Of a stretch of DNA of 13,176 nt, positions 1 through 6,570 are shown in pieces. Within the stretch, counting starts at the first letter, position 1. Every line of letters starts with the position of its first letter. The position numbers and the translations under genes are program-made. Source of the stretch: an uncultured Clostridia bacterium (GTDB lineage: Bacteria > Bacillota > Clostridia > Christensenellales > Aristaeellaceae); NCBI GenBank assembly GCA_937874275.1, contig CALNAU010000245.1, positions 1 to 13,176 of the forward strand. The letters run 5' to 3'. The notes under the pieces are model-generated. The model did no database searches. It was not told where the DNA came from and worked only from the letters and a program-made list of their open reading frames with translations.

Positions 1-52
1 GATTATATCTCAACTAACTCTGAAACTGGCACAAGGATCGGGGGGCAGGTCA
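1..52 (-). mobile_element. Possible left end of an IS3-family insertion sequence (runs off the window)
   Basis: Read on the minus strand from base 52 leftward, the sequence opens with TGACCTGCCCCCC, then a TTGTGCCA block, and about 45 bases in there is a perfect -10 box TATAAT (bases 3-8). IS3-family elements of the IS150 type start with TG, carry a CTGC-CCC block at the tip, and have the transposase promoter just inside the end, so the layout fits. No good -35 lies 17 bases upstream of the -10. The transposase, the other end and any target duplication are outside the window, so this is a resemblance only. An alternative is ordinary intergenic DNA with its own promoter. Confidence 0.3.
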
Positions 53-81
53 CTTGCGTAACTCGTGTAGACACTATCTAG

Positions 82-753
82 TTAGTATGCGATGATTTCT
101 TTGTTCTGTGCGGTATAGCCGTTATCATCAGGATGAAAGCTCAAGTCAGGGTCATAGTGATTGTGATACGTATCCGTGTCGTTGTATATCTTCACCCGAT
201 GGCCACCCAGGAAGGCAACCGCGTCCTCTATTCCTGTGACACTATCATATAACCGAAGCCAGCGATGTTTGTTGATGTTTTCATTTGGAACAGGGATATT
301 ATATCCAAAAAACGGCGTCCAGCGTGACAAAATGCCGTCGTAATAGGCATATAAGGTGATTTTCCCGGTTGTGTTTGTCCCAAACACATCTGCCAACGTA
401 TTACCGGGTGAATACAAGGCGTTGTCCGCCGACAACTGGACTTCCGACTTGGGCACAGTCGTCCAACCGGCAAATTCCCGCATTTTGATAAGGCCCTCAT
501 CCGTGTAGGCCACTGTCCCTTGGTCGCCCAGCTGCGTATCCCCCGCCGCGTTGGTGTATATGACGACCAAATCTTGATAATCCTCCTCTGAGGTGATGGG
601 TGTGCTTCCGGGGCTGCCCAGCACCCGCTTATAAGTCACCGTAACGTTATAGGGGCCCTGTGCGTGTACTGGCACAGCTTGTACAAACAGGAGAATCGCC
701 ATGACGGCTGTGATGATTTGAAGAACAATGCGGTGTTCCTCTCTGGCCTTCAT
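82..753 (-). CDS. Secreted protein with an InlB/Listeria-Bacteroides-type repeat
   Basis: This encodes a 223-residue exported protein of unknown function. Residues 1-31 form a signal peptide: a basic start, a hydrophobic stretch at about 9-28 and a VHA cleavage site before Q32. Residues about 36-138 resemble one InlB B-repeat / Flg_new unit, with a beta strand VTVTY near 37, the FAGW signature at 94-97 and ITLYAYY at 132-138. The remainder (about 139-223) is aromatic- and Asp/Asn-rich with no recognised domain. There is no LPXTG motif, C-terminal membrane segment or other wall anchor, so it is probably released, or it is a shortened version of a larger adhesin. The ATG at 753 has the ribosome site AAGGGAG about 8 bases upstream and a promoter near 858-884. 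The DNA is much more AT-rich than neighbouring recA (26 of 60 G+C at 121-180 against 43 of 60 at 1681-1740), which suggests acquisition or different selection. Confidence 0.75.
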   Translation of the reverse strand: MKAREEHRIVLQIITAVMAILLFVQAVPVHAQGPYNVTVTYKRVLGSPGSTPITSEEDYQDLVVIYTNAAGDTQLGDQGTVAYTDEGLIKMREFAGWTTVPKSEVQLSADNALYSPGNTLADVFGTNTTGKITLYAYYDGILSRWTPFFGYNIPVPNENINKHRWLRLYDSVTGIEDAVAFLGGHRVKIYNDTDTYHNHYDPDLSFHPDDNGYTAQNKEIIAY

Positions 754-966
754 GTGCTGGGTGCTCCCTTCTTCGTGATTATGTTCACCTGAATGCGCAC
801 ATTTTTTCTCGATTTACTGCGAGACAGCGCCAAAGACATGTGTACATTATTCACTAAATTATCATCGCGTTTGTACGCTGTCAATCGATTTTGCGCAAGT
901 TCGACACTATCGTAAACATTGTCGAGTTGAATATTTCGGCGTTCCAACGCATAGGTTTACACCAGC
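754..966 (-). other. AT-rich leader and intergenic region of the secreted protein gene
   Basis: This stretch separates the recA terminator from the secreted-protein gene. It contains the promoter at 858-884 and an mRNA leader of roughly 100 bases. Two 8-base palindromes lie at or just upstream of the -35 box: TTGCGCAA (891-898) and AATCGATT (883-890). There is also an inverted repeat TCGACA (901-906) / TGTCGA (920-925). These are possible operator sites but none matches a regulator I can name. A 65-codon open frame crosses the stretch; I do not regard it as a gene. Confidence 0.5.
858..884 (-). promoter_or_regulatory. Predicted sigma-A promoter of the secreted protein gene
   Basis: On the minus strand there is a perfect -35 TTGACA (879-884). 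The -10 GATAAT (858-863) is 15 bases away, or TAATTT at a 17-base spacing. Transcription would start near base 851, about 98 bases before the ATG at 753. It lies downstream of the recA terminator, so the gene is expressed independently of recA. Confidence 0.55.
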
Positions 967-1007
967 AAAACGCAACGAGCGCCTTGGCATCAACCAAGGC
1001 ACTCGTT
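967..1007 (-). terminator. Probable Rho-independent terminator of the rimO-pgsA-recA unit
   Basis: The arms are AACGAG (974-979) with CTCGTT (1002-1007) and GCCTTGG (981-987) with CCAAGGC (994-1000), one mismatched pair between them and a six-base loop. On the minus strand the stem is followed by GCG and four T (967-970). It sits 83 bases after the recA stop. The T run is short, so termination may be incomplete. On the plus strand no T run follows, so the hairpin works leftward. Confidence 0.75.
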
Positions 1008-1089
1008 CCTCAGACAAAAACTTCAGCGAATCCGCAAAGATTCACCGATCCCCTTTAGGGGCAAATCAATCGATGTGGTTTTATGAGGC

Positions 1090-2172
1090 TTACTCCTCGT
1101 CCTGCTCCACCACGTCATCGCCCTCGGTGTGCACCATGGTCTGGGCAAACTCGGCGCGGATGCGCTGCTCAATCTCCATGGCGGCGTCGGGGTTATCCTG
1201 CAGGTATTTGCGGGCATTGTCGCGGCCCTGACCGATGCGGATGTCGTTGTAGCTAAACCAGGAGCCGGACTTCTGGATGATGTCGCGCTGCACGGCCATG
1301 TCCAGGATTGTGCCCTCGCGGCTAATGCCCAGGCCGTAAAGCAGGTCGAACTCGGCCACGCGGAAGGGCGGGGCCACCTTGTTTTTGACCACCTTCACCT
1401 TGGTGCGGTTGCCAATCACCTCGCTGCCATTTTTGAGCTGCTCACCGCGGCGCACCTCCAGGCGCACCGACGCGTAAAACTTGAGCGCGCGACCGCCGGG
1501 GGTCACCTCCGGGTTGCCGTAGATGACGCCCACCTTTTCACGAATCTGGTTGATGAACAGCGCGATGGAGCCGGTCTTGGAGACCACGCCGGCCAGCTTG
1601 CGCATGGCCTGGCTCATCATGCGGGCCTGCAGGCCCACAAAGGTATCGCCCATCTCGCCGTCAATCTCAGCGCGGGGCACCAGCGCGGCCACGCTGTCCA
1701 CCACCACGATGTCCACTGCGCCCGAGCGGATGAGGGCCTCGGCAATCTCCAGCGCGTCCTCCCCGGTGTTGGGCTGGCTGACGTACAGCTCGTCGATGTT
1801 GACGCCCAGGCGCTTGGCATAGGCCGGGTCCAGTGCGTGCTCGGCGTCGATGAAGGCGGCGATGCCGCCCTTCTTTTGCACCTCGGCCACCACATGCAGG
1901 GCCACGGTGGTCTTACCTGAGGATTCCGGGCCGTACACCTCGATGATGCGCCCGCGGGGAATGCCCCCCACGCCCAGCGCCAAATCCAGCTCCAGCGAGC
2001 CCGTGGGCACGGCATCTACCTGCATTTTGGTCTGCCCGCCCAGCTTCATCACGGTGCCCCGGCCAAACTGCTTGTCCAGCGCGGCCAGCGCGCGGTCCAG
2101 CGCCTGGTTGCGCTCGTCCTGCCGGGCGGCTGCCTCCTGCGTGGCTTTGGTCTCTTTCTCTTTTGCGGCCAT
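1090..2172 (-). CDS. recA: Recombinase RecA
   Basis: RecA is the ATP-dependent strand-exchange protein of homologous recombination. It forms filaments on single-stranded DNA and, in bacteria with an SOS system, triggers LexA self-cleavage. The 360-residue product is full length. Walker A GPESSGKTT is at 81-89, the catalytic glutamate region IDAEHALDP at 108-116 (E111), Walker B DIVVVDS at 154-160, and the DNA-binding loop L2 starts after the FINQIREK stretch at 206-213. The C-terminal tail is acidic, as usual, and the N-terminus is slightly longer than in E. coli. The ATG at 2172 has ribosome site AAAGGA seven bases upstream. It lies 27 bases after pgsA with no evident promoter or LexA-type operator in the gap, so it should be co-transcribed with rimO and pgsA. 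Many Bacillota have cinA between pgsA and recA; it is absent here, and no recX follows. Confidence 0.98.
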   Translation of the reverse strand: MAAKEKETKATQEAAARQDERNQALDRALAALDKQFGRGTVMKLGGQTKMQVDAVPTGSLELDLALGVGGIPRGRIIEVYGPESSGKTTVALHVVAEVQKKGGIAAFIDAEHALDPAYAKRLGVNIDELYVSQPNTGEDALEIAEALIRSGAVDIVVVDSVAALVPRAEIDGEMGDTFVGLQARMMSQAMRKLAGVVSKTGSIALFINQIREKVGVIYGNPEVTPGGRALKFYASVRLEVRRGEQLKNGSEVIGNRTKVKVVKNKVAPPFRVAEFDLLYGLGISREGTILDMAVQRDIIQKSGSWFSYNDIRIGQGRDNARKYLQDNPDAAMEIEQRIRAEFAQTMVHTEGDDVVEQDEE

Positions 2173-2199
2173 GTTGTTATCCTTTCAAATCTATAATTA

Positions 2200-2712
2200 T
2201 CAGTTGTGTTTGAGCAAATCCCCGGCGCCGCGGAAGTACTGCACGCCCGAGATGATGGTGAGCACGCTCATCAGAATGACCAGCACCATGGTGAGCCAGC
2301 CGGGCAAAAATAGCAGCGCCGACAGGATGGAAAAGAATTGGGCGTTGGTCTTGTACTTGCCCAGGGTGCCCGCGGGGATGACGATGCCCTGCTCCACCGC
2401 CACCAGGCGCAGGCCATCCACGGCCAGCTCCCTGGCCACCACGATGCACACGGCCCACCAGGGGTACATGCCCCGCGCCAGCACCGCCACCATCACCGTT
2501 AGCGCCAGAATTTTGTCGGCCACCGGGTCCGCGAACTTGCCGAAGTTGGTAACCAGCTTGTCCCGCCGGGCCAGGTAGCCATCCAGAAAGTCGGTCAGCG
2601 CGGCCAGGGCAAACACGATGGCCGCCGGCAGATACCACGATACCATGATGAACAGCAGGCACAGCGGAATCATCAGCACGCGCAGCATGGTCAGTCGGTT
2701 GGGCAGGTTCAT
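2200..2712 (-). CDS. pgsA: CDP-diacylglycerol--glycerol-3-phosphate 3-phosphatidyltransferase
   Basis: PgsA is an integral membrane enzyme that transfers a phosphatidyl group from CDP-diacylglycerol to sn-glycerol 3-phosphate, giving phosphatidylglycerol phosphate, the committed step to phosphatidylglycerol and cardiolipin. The 170-residue product is slightly short but complete. The CDP-alcohol phosphatidyltransferase signature is fully conserved: D41, D44, G45, A48, R49, G58, D62 and D66 with the canonical spacing; the aspartates bind the metal ions. Hydrophobic segments lie at about 8-24, 27-42, 68-80, 84-94, 122-137 and 139-157. Its ATG overlaps the rimO stop by four bases (ATGA), indicating translational coupling, and recA follows after 27 bases. 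The NLPNRLTMLR start is typical of PgsA, which favours this function over other members of the superfamily. Confidence 0.93.
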   Translation of the reverse strand: MNLPNRLTMLRVLMIPLCLLFIMVSWYLPAAIVFALAALTDFLDGYLARRDKLVTNFGKFADPVADKILALTVMVAVLARGMYPWWAVCIVVARELAVDGLRLVAVEQGIVIPAGTLGKYKTNAQFFSILSALLFLPGWLTMVLVILMSVLTIISGVQYFRGAGDLLKHN

Positions 2713-4025
2713 GCGCCGCCCTCCACTGCCTGGCCCCGCAGGTCGTACGCCTCGGCGCCCGTGATGCGCACCTGCACAAACTGGCCGGGCGTCAGCTTGC
2801 GCGCGCTGTCAAACAGGATGAGGCCATCCGCGTCCGGCGCCTCCCAGCTGGAGCGGCCGGTGTACAGCCCCTTTTGCCGCCCGGTTACCAGCACGCGGCA
2901 TTCGGTGCCCACGCGCTGCTGGTTGAGCTCCCGGCTGATGCCCTGCTGCAGGGTCATCAGCCGGGCCAGGCGCTCCTGCTTGACCTCATCGGGGATTTGG
3001 TCGGGCAGCAGGGCGGCTGTGGTATCCTCCTCCGGCGAGAAGGCGAAGGCACCCATGCGGTCAAAGCGTACATCGCGCACAAAGTCCATCAGGGCCTCAA
3101 AATCGGCCTCGGTCTCGCCGGGGAAGCCCACAATAAAGGTGGTGCGCAGGGCGAAGCCCCGCTCGCGGGCATATTGCAGCAGCGCCCGCACCTCCTCAAT
3201 ATCCCCGCGGCGGTTCATGGCCTTGAGGATATGGGGTACAGCGTGCTGCAAGGGCAAATCCAGGTACCGGCACACGGTGTCATGGGCGGCCATCTCGTCA
3301 ATCAGGGCGCGGTCAGTCTCATCCGGGTAGCAGTAGAGCACCCGCAGCCAGGCAAGGCCTGGGATGCCCGCCGCCTCGCGCACCAGGTGGCGCAGGGAGG
3401 CATTGTCCAGGTCACGGCCCCAGCGGGTGGTATCCTGCGCGATGAGCACATGCTCCTTCACGCCCTGCCCGGCCAGCGTGCGCATTTCGTCCAGGATGTC
3501 GTCCAGCGGACGGCTGCGGTGGCGGCCCCGGATAAGCGGGATGGCGCAGTAGGCGCAGCGGTTGTCACACCCCTCGCCAATGCGGATATAGGCCGAATAG
3601 CCGGGCGTTGTCAGCACCCGGCCACAGTGCAAAAAGGCATTGTTGCGCTCGGTATTCTGCGCGCGCTCGCCCCGCTCGAGCGCCGAGCGGATGGCCCCGG
3701 CCAACGCATCATACTGGGTGACGCCGCTGAGCACATCTATCTGCGGGATTTCGCGCATCAGGTCATCCCCGTAGCGCTGCGCCAGGCAGCCGGTCACCAC
3801 CAGCGCGCGGCACTTGCCCGTCTCCTTGTGCTGGGCCATCTCAAAGATGGCGTCAATGGATTCCTCCTTGGCGGAGGTAATAAAGCCACAGGTATTGATG
3901 ACCAGCACCTCGGCCTCCTCGGCCCGGTCGGTCAGCGTATAGCCCTCCTGCGTCAGCAGCGAGAGCATCTCCTCGGTATCCACCCGGTTCTTGGCACATC
4001 CCAGCGAAACGACCCCAAGCTTCAT
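2709..4025 (-). CDS. rimO: Ribosomal protein S12 methylthiotransferase RimO
   Basis: RimO is a radical-SAM enzyme that adds a methylthio group to the beta-carbon of a conserved aspartate in ribosomal protein S12. The 438-residue product is full length. The N-terminal UPF0004 domain carries the three cysteines for the auxiliary [4Fe-4S] cluster (C10 in SLGCAKNRVD, C46, C80). The radical-SAM motif CxxxCxxC is C153, C157 and C160. A TRAM domain occupies roughly 370-435. The SLGCAKN start and the short linker separate it from the tRNA-modifying MiaB and MtaB. The ATG at 4025 is preceded by AGAGGA at a normal distance. It is first in the rimO-pgsA-recA unit, with a promoter at 4078-4106 and a hairpin at the mRNA 5' end. 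The rimO-pgsA pairing is common in Clostridia. Confidence 0.96.
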   Translation of the reverse strand: MKLGVVSLGCAKNRVDTEEMLSLLTQEGYTLTDRAEEAEVLVINTCGFITSAKEESIDAIFEMAQHKETGKCRALVVTGCLAQRYGDDLMREIPQIDVLSGVTQYDALAGAIRSALERGERAQNTERNNAFLHCGRVLTTPGYSAYIRIGEGCDNRCAYCAIPLIRGRHRSRPLDDILDEMRTLAGQGVKEHVLIAQDTTRWGRDLDNASLRHLVREAAGIPGLAWLRVLYCYPDETDRALIDEMAAHDTVCRYLDLPLQHAVPHILKAMNRRGDIEEVRALLQYARERGFALRTTFIVGFPGETEADFEALMDFVRDVRFDRMGAFAFSPEEDTTAALLPDQIPDEVKQERLARLMTLQQGISRELNQQRVGTECRVLVTGRQKGLYTGRSSWEAPDADGLILFDSARKLTPGQFVQVRITGAEAYDLRGQAVEGGA

Positions 4026-4042
4026 GCGGTATCCTCTATCCG

Positions 4043-4073
4043 TAAAATGAAAGGCGGGAAGCCAGTTCCCGCC
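4043..4073 (-). promoter_or_regulatory. Terminator-like hairpin at the 5' end of the rimO mRNA
   Basis: A perfect eight-base-pair stem, GGCGGGAA (4053-4060) with TTCCCGCC (4066-4073), has a five-base loop and is followed on the minus strand by TTTCATTTT (4044-4052). It lies downstream of the rimO promoter and upstream of the rimO ribosome site, and the predicted start of transcription falls at its outer edge. It could end readthrough from the solute-binding protein gene, act as an attenuator, or protect the mRNA 5' end. It is the only terminator-like structure I see between the two genes. Confidence 0.6.
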
Positions 4074-4077
4074 CTGA

Positions 4078-4106
4078 AGTATAGCATGCCCTTATGGTGA
4101 AAACAA
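4078..4106 (-). promoter_or_regulatory. Extended -10 promoter of rimO-pgsA-recA
   Basis: On the minus strand, -35 TTGTTT (4101-4106), a 17-base spacer ending in TGC, and -10 TATACT (4078-4083) make an extended -10 sigma-A promoter. Transcription would start at about 4071-4073, roughly 47 bases before the rimO ATG. It is the only clear promoter for recA in the window. Confidence 0.72.
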
Positions 4107-4166
4107 GCGATTCGGGCACAAAATGCGAATATTTGTTCCTATTGAGCGCGCCGACTCCCAGCGCCA

Positions 4167-5789
4167 TTACCGGCCCGGGGTCGGGCCCTTTTCCAGGCCG
4201 CGCAGCACGTCCGGCTCGCGCAGATCGCGCGCGGCGGAGAACATGCGCCGGCTGATGATGGCGCCGTTGCGGTAGTACAGGCTGATCAGCGGGCAATCCT
4301 CCACCATCAGGGCTTGTATCTCCAGCAGTTTCAGCTGATAGGCATCCCTGTCCAGGGTGGCGCGCAGGTCGGTGAACAACTTGTCCATGCGGTCGGACTT
4401 GTAGCGCATGTAGTTGCCCGTATTGCCGCTGATGAGCAGGAACCCCGGATCGGGCACCGGGTCCACGTTGAAGGCGGCCAGCGCCAGGTCAAACGTGCCG
4501 GCCTTCAGCCGGGCCAGTGCGTCCGAAAAGCCCAGGCTATCCACCCGGCACTCAATGCCTAGGCCGCCCAGCATGGATTTAATTTGGTTGGCGGTGTTGA
4601 CGCGCACGCTCTCCCCCGGCTCCTCATACACCACAAAGCGCAGCGACAGCTTCTTCTTTTCGCCGTTGATCATCTTGTCGCGGATGCCATCGTTGTCGGT
4701 ATCCGTCCAGCCCAGTTCGTTTAGCAGGGCCTCGGCCTGGCGGCTGTCCGGGCGCACGGAGGAGGTGAGGTCGTTATACATCCAGGTGCCCGGCGGCATC
4801 ACGCTGTCGGTGCGGGCCACCATGCTCATATAGGCGGTGCTGGCAATGGCATCCACGCTGATGCCGTAGCGAATGGCGCGGCGCATGCGCACGTCCTCCA
4901 GCTCGTAGCTGCTGTTGTTGAGCAGCAGCGTCTCCAGCTGGCGGGTGCGGTAGCTGATGTTGAGGGTGTTGGTGCCGCTGCGGTACTGGGCGGCGTTGAG
5001 CGAGCGGGTGATGATGGCGTCCACGCGGTTGTATTCGTAGCTGCCCACCAGCTCCTGACTGCCCTGGTGGAAGATGGTCATCACCTGCTTGAGCGCAGGC
5101 TCGCCGTCCCACCAATTCTCATTGGCGGTGAGCAGCATATAGTCCTGGGGCACAAAGCCCGCCACGCTGTAGGGGCCGGTGCCCACGGGGCGCGCAGCCT
5201 GCACCTGCCCGGCCGGAAGTACCGGGAAATTCATGGAGAACAGAAAGCCATAGTTGTTGCGCCGGGTGTGGAATTCCACGGTGTTTTCGGCGGTGGCCTT
5301 GACGCTGGTTACCATGTACCGCAGGGAGGAATACACCCCCCGGTACGGCGACGCCTCATCGGTGGTCAGCCGCAGGATTTCGGTGACGGTGGCGGCCACA
5401 TCGGCCGCGGTCAGCGGCGTGCCATCGTGAAAGGTGATGCCCTCCTTGAGGGTGAAGGTCCACGTCTCGCCGGAGGTGCTGCTCTCCCACCGCTCGGCCA
5501 GGCCGGGCGCGGGGCGGTAGTCATCGTCGATGACGACCAGCCCCTCGTACACCAGGTGGGTCAGCGCGGCCAAATCCCGCTCCTGCAGCACCAGGGGGTT
5601 ATAAAAATCCGTGTTGCCGCCCACCAGGCCGATGGTCAGGGCATCGCCCTGCCCCACGGGCGCCGCCAGGGCGGGTGCCGCCAGCAGCATTAGCGCCAGC
5701 GCAAAACATGCTACATGTTTCAAGCCGAAGATATGAGCGCGGGCAGTCAGCTTACTGGCGTTTGCTGTCAAATTCATAGAAAAGCGCAT
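4167..5789 (-). CDS. ABC-type peptide/nickel solute-binding protein, family 5, without a lipobox
   Basis: This 540-residue protein belongs to SBP_bac_5, extracellular proteins that bind oligopeptides, nickel or similar ligands for ABC importers. Residues 1-42 form an export signal: basic residues, a hydrophobic stretch at about 26-40 and an ALA site near 42. Family landmarks are LAERWE near 97-102, the TWTFTLKEGITFHDGTPLTA block at about 109-128, VGTGPY at 202-207, and a calcium-loop-like DTDNDGIRD at 363-371. No lipobox cysteine is visible: C28 lies before the hydrophobic core, not after it. No permease or ATPase gene is adjacent, so the partner and ligand are unknown. The ATG at 5789 has AGGTGA nine bases upstream and lies inside the 3' end of the transglycosylase gene (38-base overlap), so the two are translationally coupled. 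It is the last gene of the polA unit. Confidence 0.88.
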   Translation of the reverse strand: MRFSMNLTANASKLTARAHIFGLKHVACFALALMLLAAPALAAPVGQGDALTIGLVGGNTDFYNPLVLQERDLAALTHLVYEGLVVIDDDYRPAPGLAERWESSTSGETWTFTLKEGITFHDGTPLTAADVAATVTEILRLTTDEASPYRGVYSSLRYMVTSVKATAENTVEFHTRRNNYGFLFSMNFPVLPAGQVQAARPVGTGPYSVAGFVPQDYMLLTANENWWDGEPALKQVMTIFHQGSQELVGSYEYNRVDAIITRSLNAAQYRSGTNTLNISYRTRQLETLLLNNSSYELEDVRMRRAIRYGISVDAIASTAYMSMVARTDSVMPPGTWMYNDLTSSVRPDSRQAEALLNELGWTDTDNDGIRDKMINGEKKKLSLRFVVYEEPGESVRVNTANQIKSMLGGLGIECRVDSLGFSDALARLKAGTFDLALAAFNVDPVPDPGFLLISGNTGNYMRYKSDRMDKLFTDLRATLDRDAYQLKLLEIQALMVEDCPLISLYYRNGAIISRRMFSAARDLREPDVLRGLEKGPTPGR

Positions 5790-6570
5790 AGGCGTTCATC
5801 ACCTTTTGTACATAGTCGCGGGTATTGTCCATGGGGATTTGGTCGATGGTCAGCGTGCGGCCATCGGCCGCGTTGTTGAGCGCCCACTGCTTGACGTTGT
5901 TGGCGCCCGCGTGATAGGCCGAGGCAATCATCACCGGGTTGCCGTTGAAGTGGGCGCTGAGGTAGTTGAGGTACCACGCGCCAAAGCGGATGTTAAGCTC
6001 CGGCTCGTACAGGCGGTCGTAGCTATAGCCCTGCACCCCCAGGCGCTGGGACACCCAGTCCCCCGTATCCTTCATCACCTGCATGAGGCCGCGCGCGCCC
6101 ACGCCGCTTTCGGCGTTCGGGTCGTAGTGGCTCTCCCGGGCGATGATGGCCGAGATGAAGCTGCGGTCCACCTGAAATTCCTGCGCGTACTTGCGAATCA
6201 GCTCGTCATAGCCCGATACCCGGCGCATCTGCACATAGTAGCCGATGTCCTTCTCGTGCTGGGCAATGCGCGCCGCGCGGTCATCCCGCAGCGCCTGCAA
6301 TCTGGCCTCCGCCCTGCTGTAGCTGAGGAAACTCAGCGCAAACACCGCGGCCAGCCCCAGCACCACCAGCCCGGCCATCCAGCCCAGCGGGTTGCTGCGC
6401 GCGGGCGGCTCGTGCTGCTGGTCACGCCTGCCGGAGCGGCGGTTGCGCCCCCCGCGCTGCTCACGCGGGGCGGGGCGGAAGGGGTCTTCCTTGGGGGGCG
6501 GCGCGTATTGGGATATAAAGCGGGGCTTGGGTCTATCCTGGCCCCCGCGGGCCTGTTTGCGGTCAAACAT
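5752..6570 (-). CDS. Membrane-anchored lytic transglycosylase (SLT domain)
   Basis: A 272-residue wall hydrolase predicted to cleave the MurNAc-GlcNAc bond with formation of 1,6-anhydro-MurNAc. Residues 1-60 are basic, Pro/Gln/Arg-rich and probably disordered in the cytoplasm. One membrane helix spans about 63-83, a short charged linker covers 86-110, and the SLT/lysozyme-like fold covers about 120-265 outside the cell. The catalytic glutamate is E146 in ARES, followed by the family signatures GVGARGLMQVM (156-166) and AYHAGANNV (218-226; the usual form is AYNAG, so His replaces Asn). Its ATG overlaps the coaE stop by 8 bases, and the solute-binding protein gene starts inside its 3' end. The coaE-transglycosylase order is frequent in Clostridia. 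Confidence 0.92.
   Translation of the reverse strand: MFDRKQARGGQDRPKPRFISQYAPPPKEDPFRPAPREQRGGRNRRSGRRDQQHEPPARSNPLGWMAGLVVLGLAAVFALSFLSYSRAEARLQALRDDRAARIAQHEKDIGYYVQMRRVSGYDELIRKYAQEFQVDRSFISAIIARESHYDPNAESGVGARGLMQVMKDTGDWVSQRLGVQGYSYDRLYEPELNIRFGAWYLNYLSAHFNGNPVMIASAYHAGANNVKQWALNNAADGRTLTIDQIPMDNTRDYVQKVMNAYALFYEFDSKRQ

Noticed and set aside
750..947. 65-codon minus-strand open frame overlapping the secreted-protein start by ATGA
   Set aside because: It starts with TTG, has no ribosome site, begins right after the recA terminator, and the best promoter (858-884) lies inside it so the mRNA would miss its start. No recognisable domain.
1129..1920. Long plus-strand open frame opposite recA
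   Set aside because: Antisense shadow of a GC-rich gene; His/Ala/Gly/Leu-rich product with no domain, and recA is unambiguous on the other strand.
2173..2199. Possible SOS (LexA) box in front of recA
   Set aside because: The pgsA-recA gap is only 27 bases and AT-rich, with no GAAC/GTTC half-sites.
2874..4100. 408-codon plus-strand open frame opposite rimO
   Set aside because: Antisense shadow; low-complexity product, while the rimO motifs on the other strand are complete.
4036..4296. 86-codon minus-strand frame between rimO and the solute-binding protein gene
   Set aside because: It runs through the rimO promoter and hairpin and overlaps the conserved end of the solute-binding protein in another frame; Arg/Pro-rich product.
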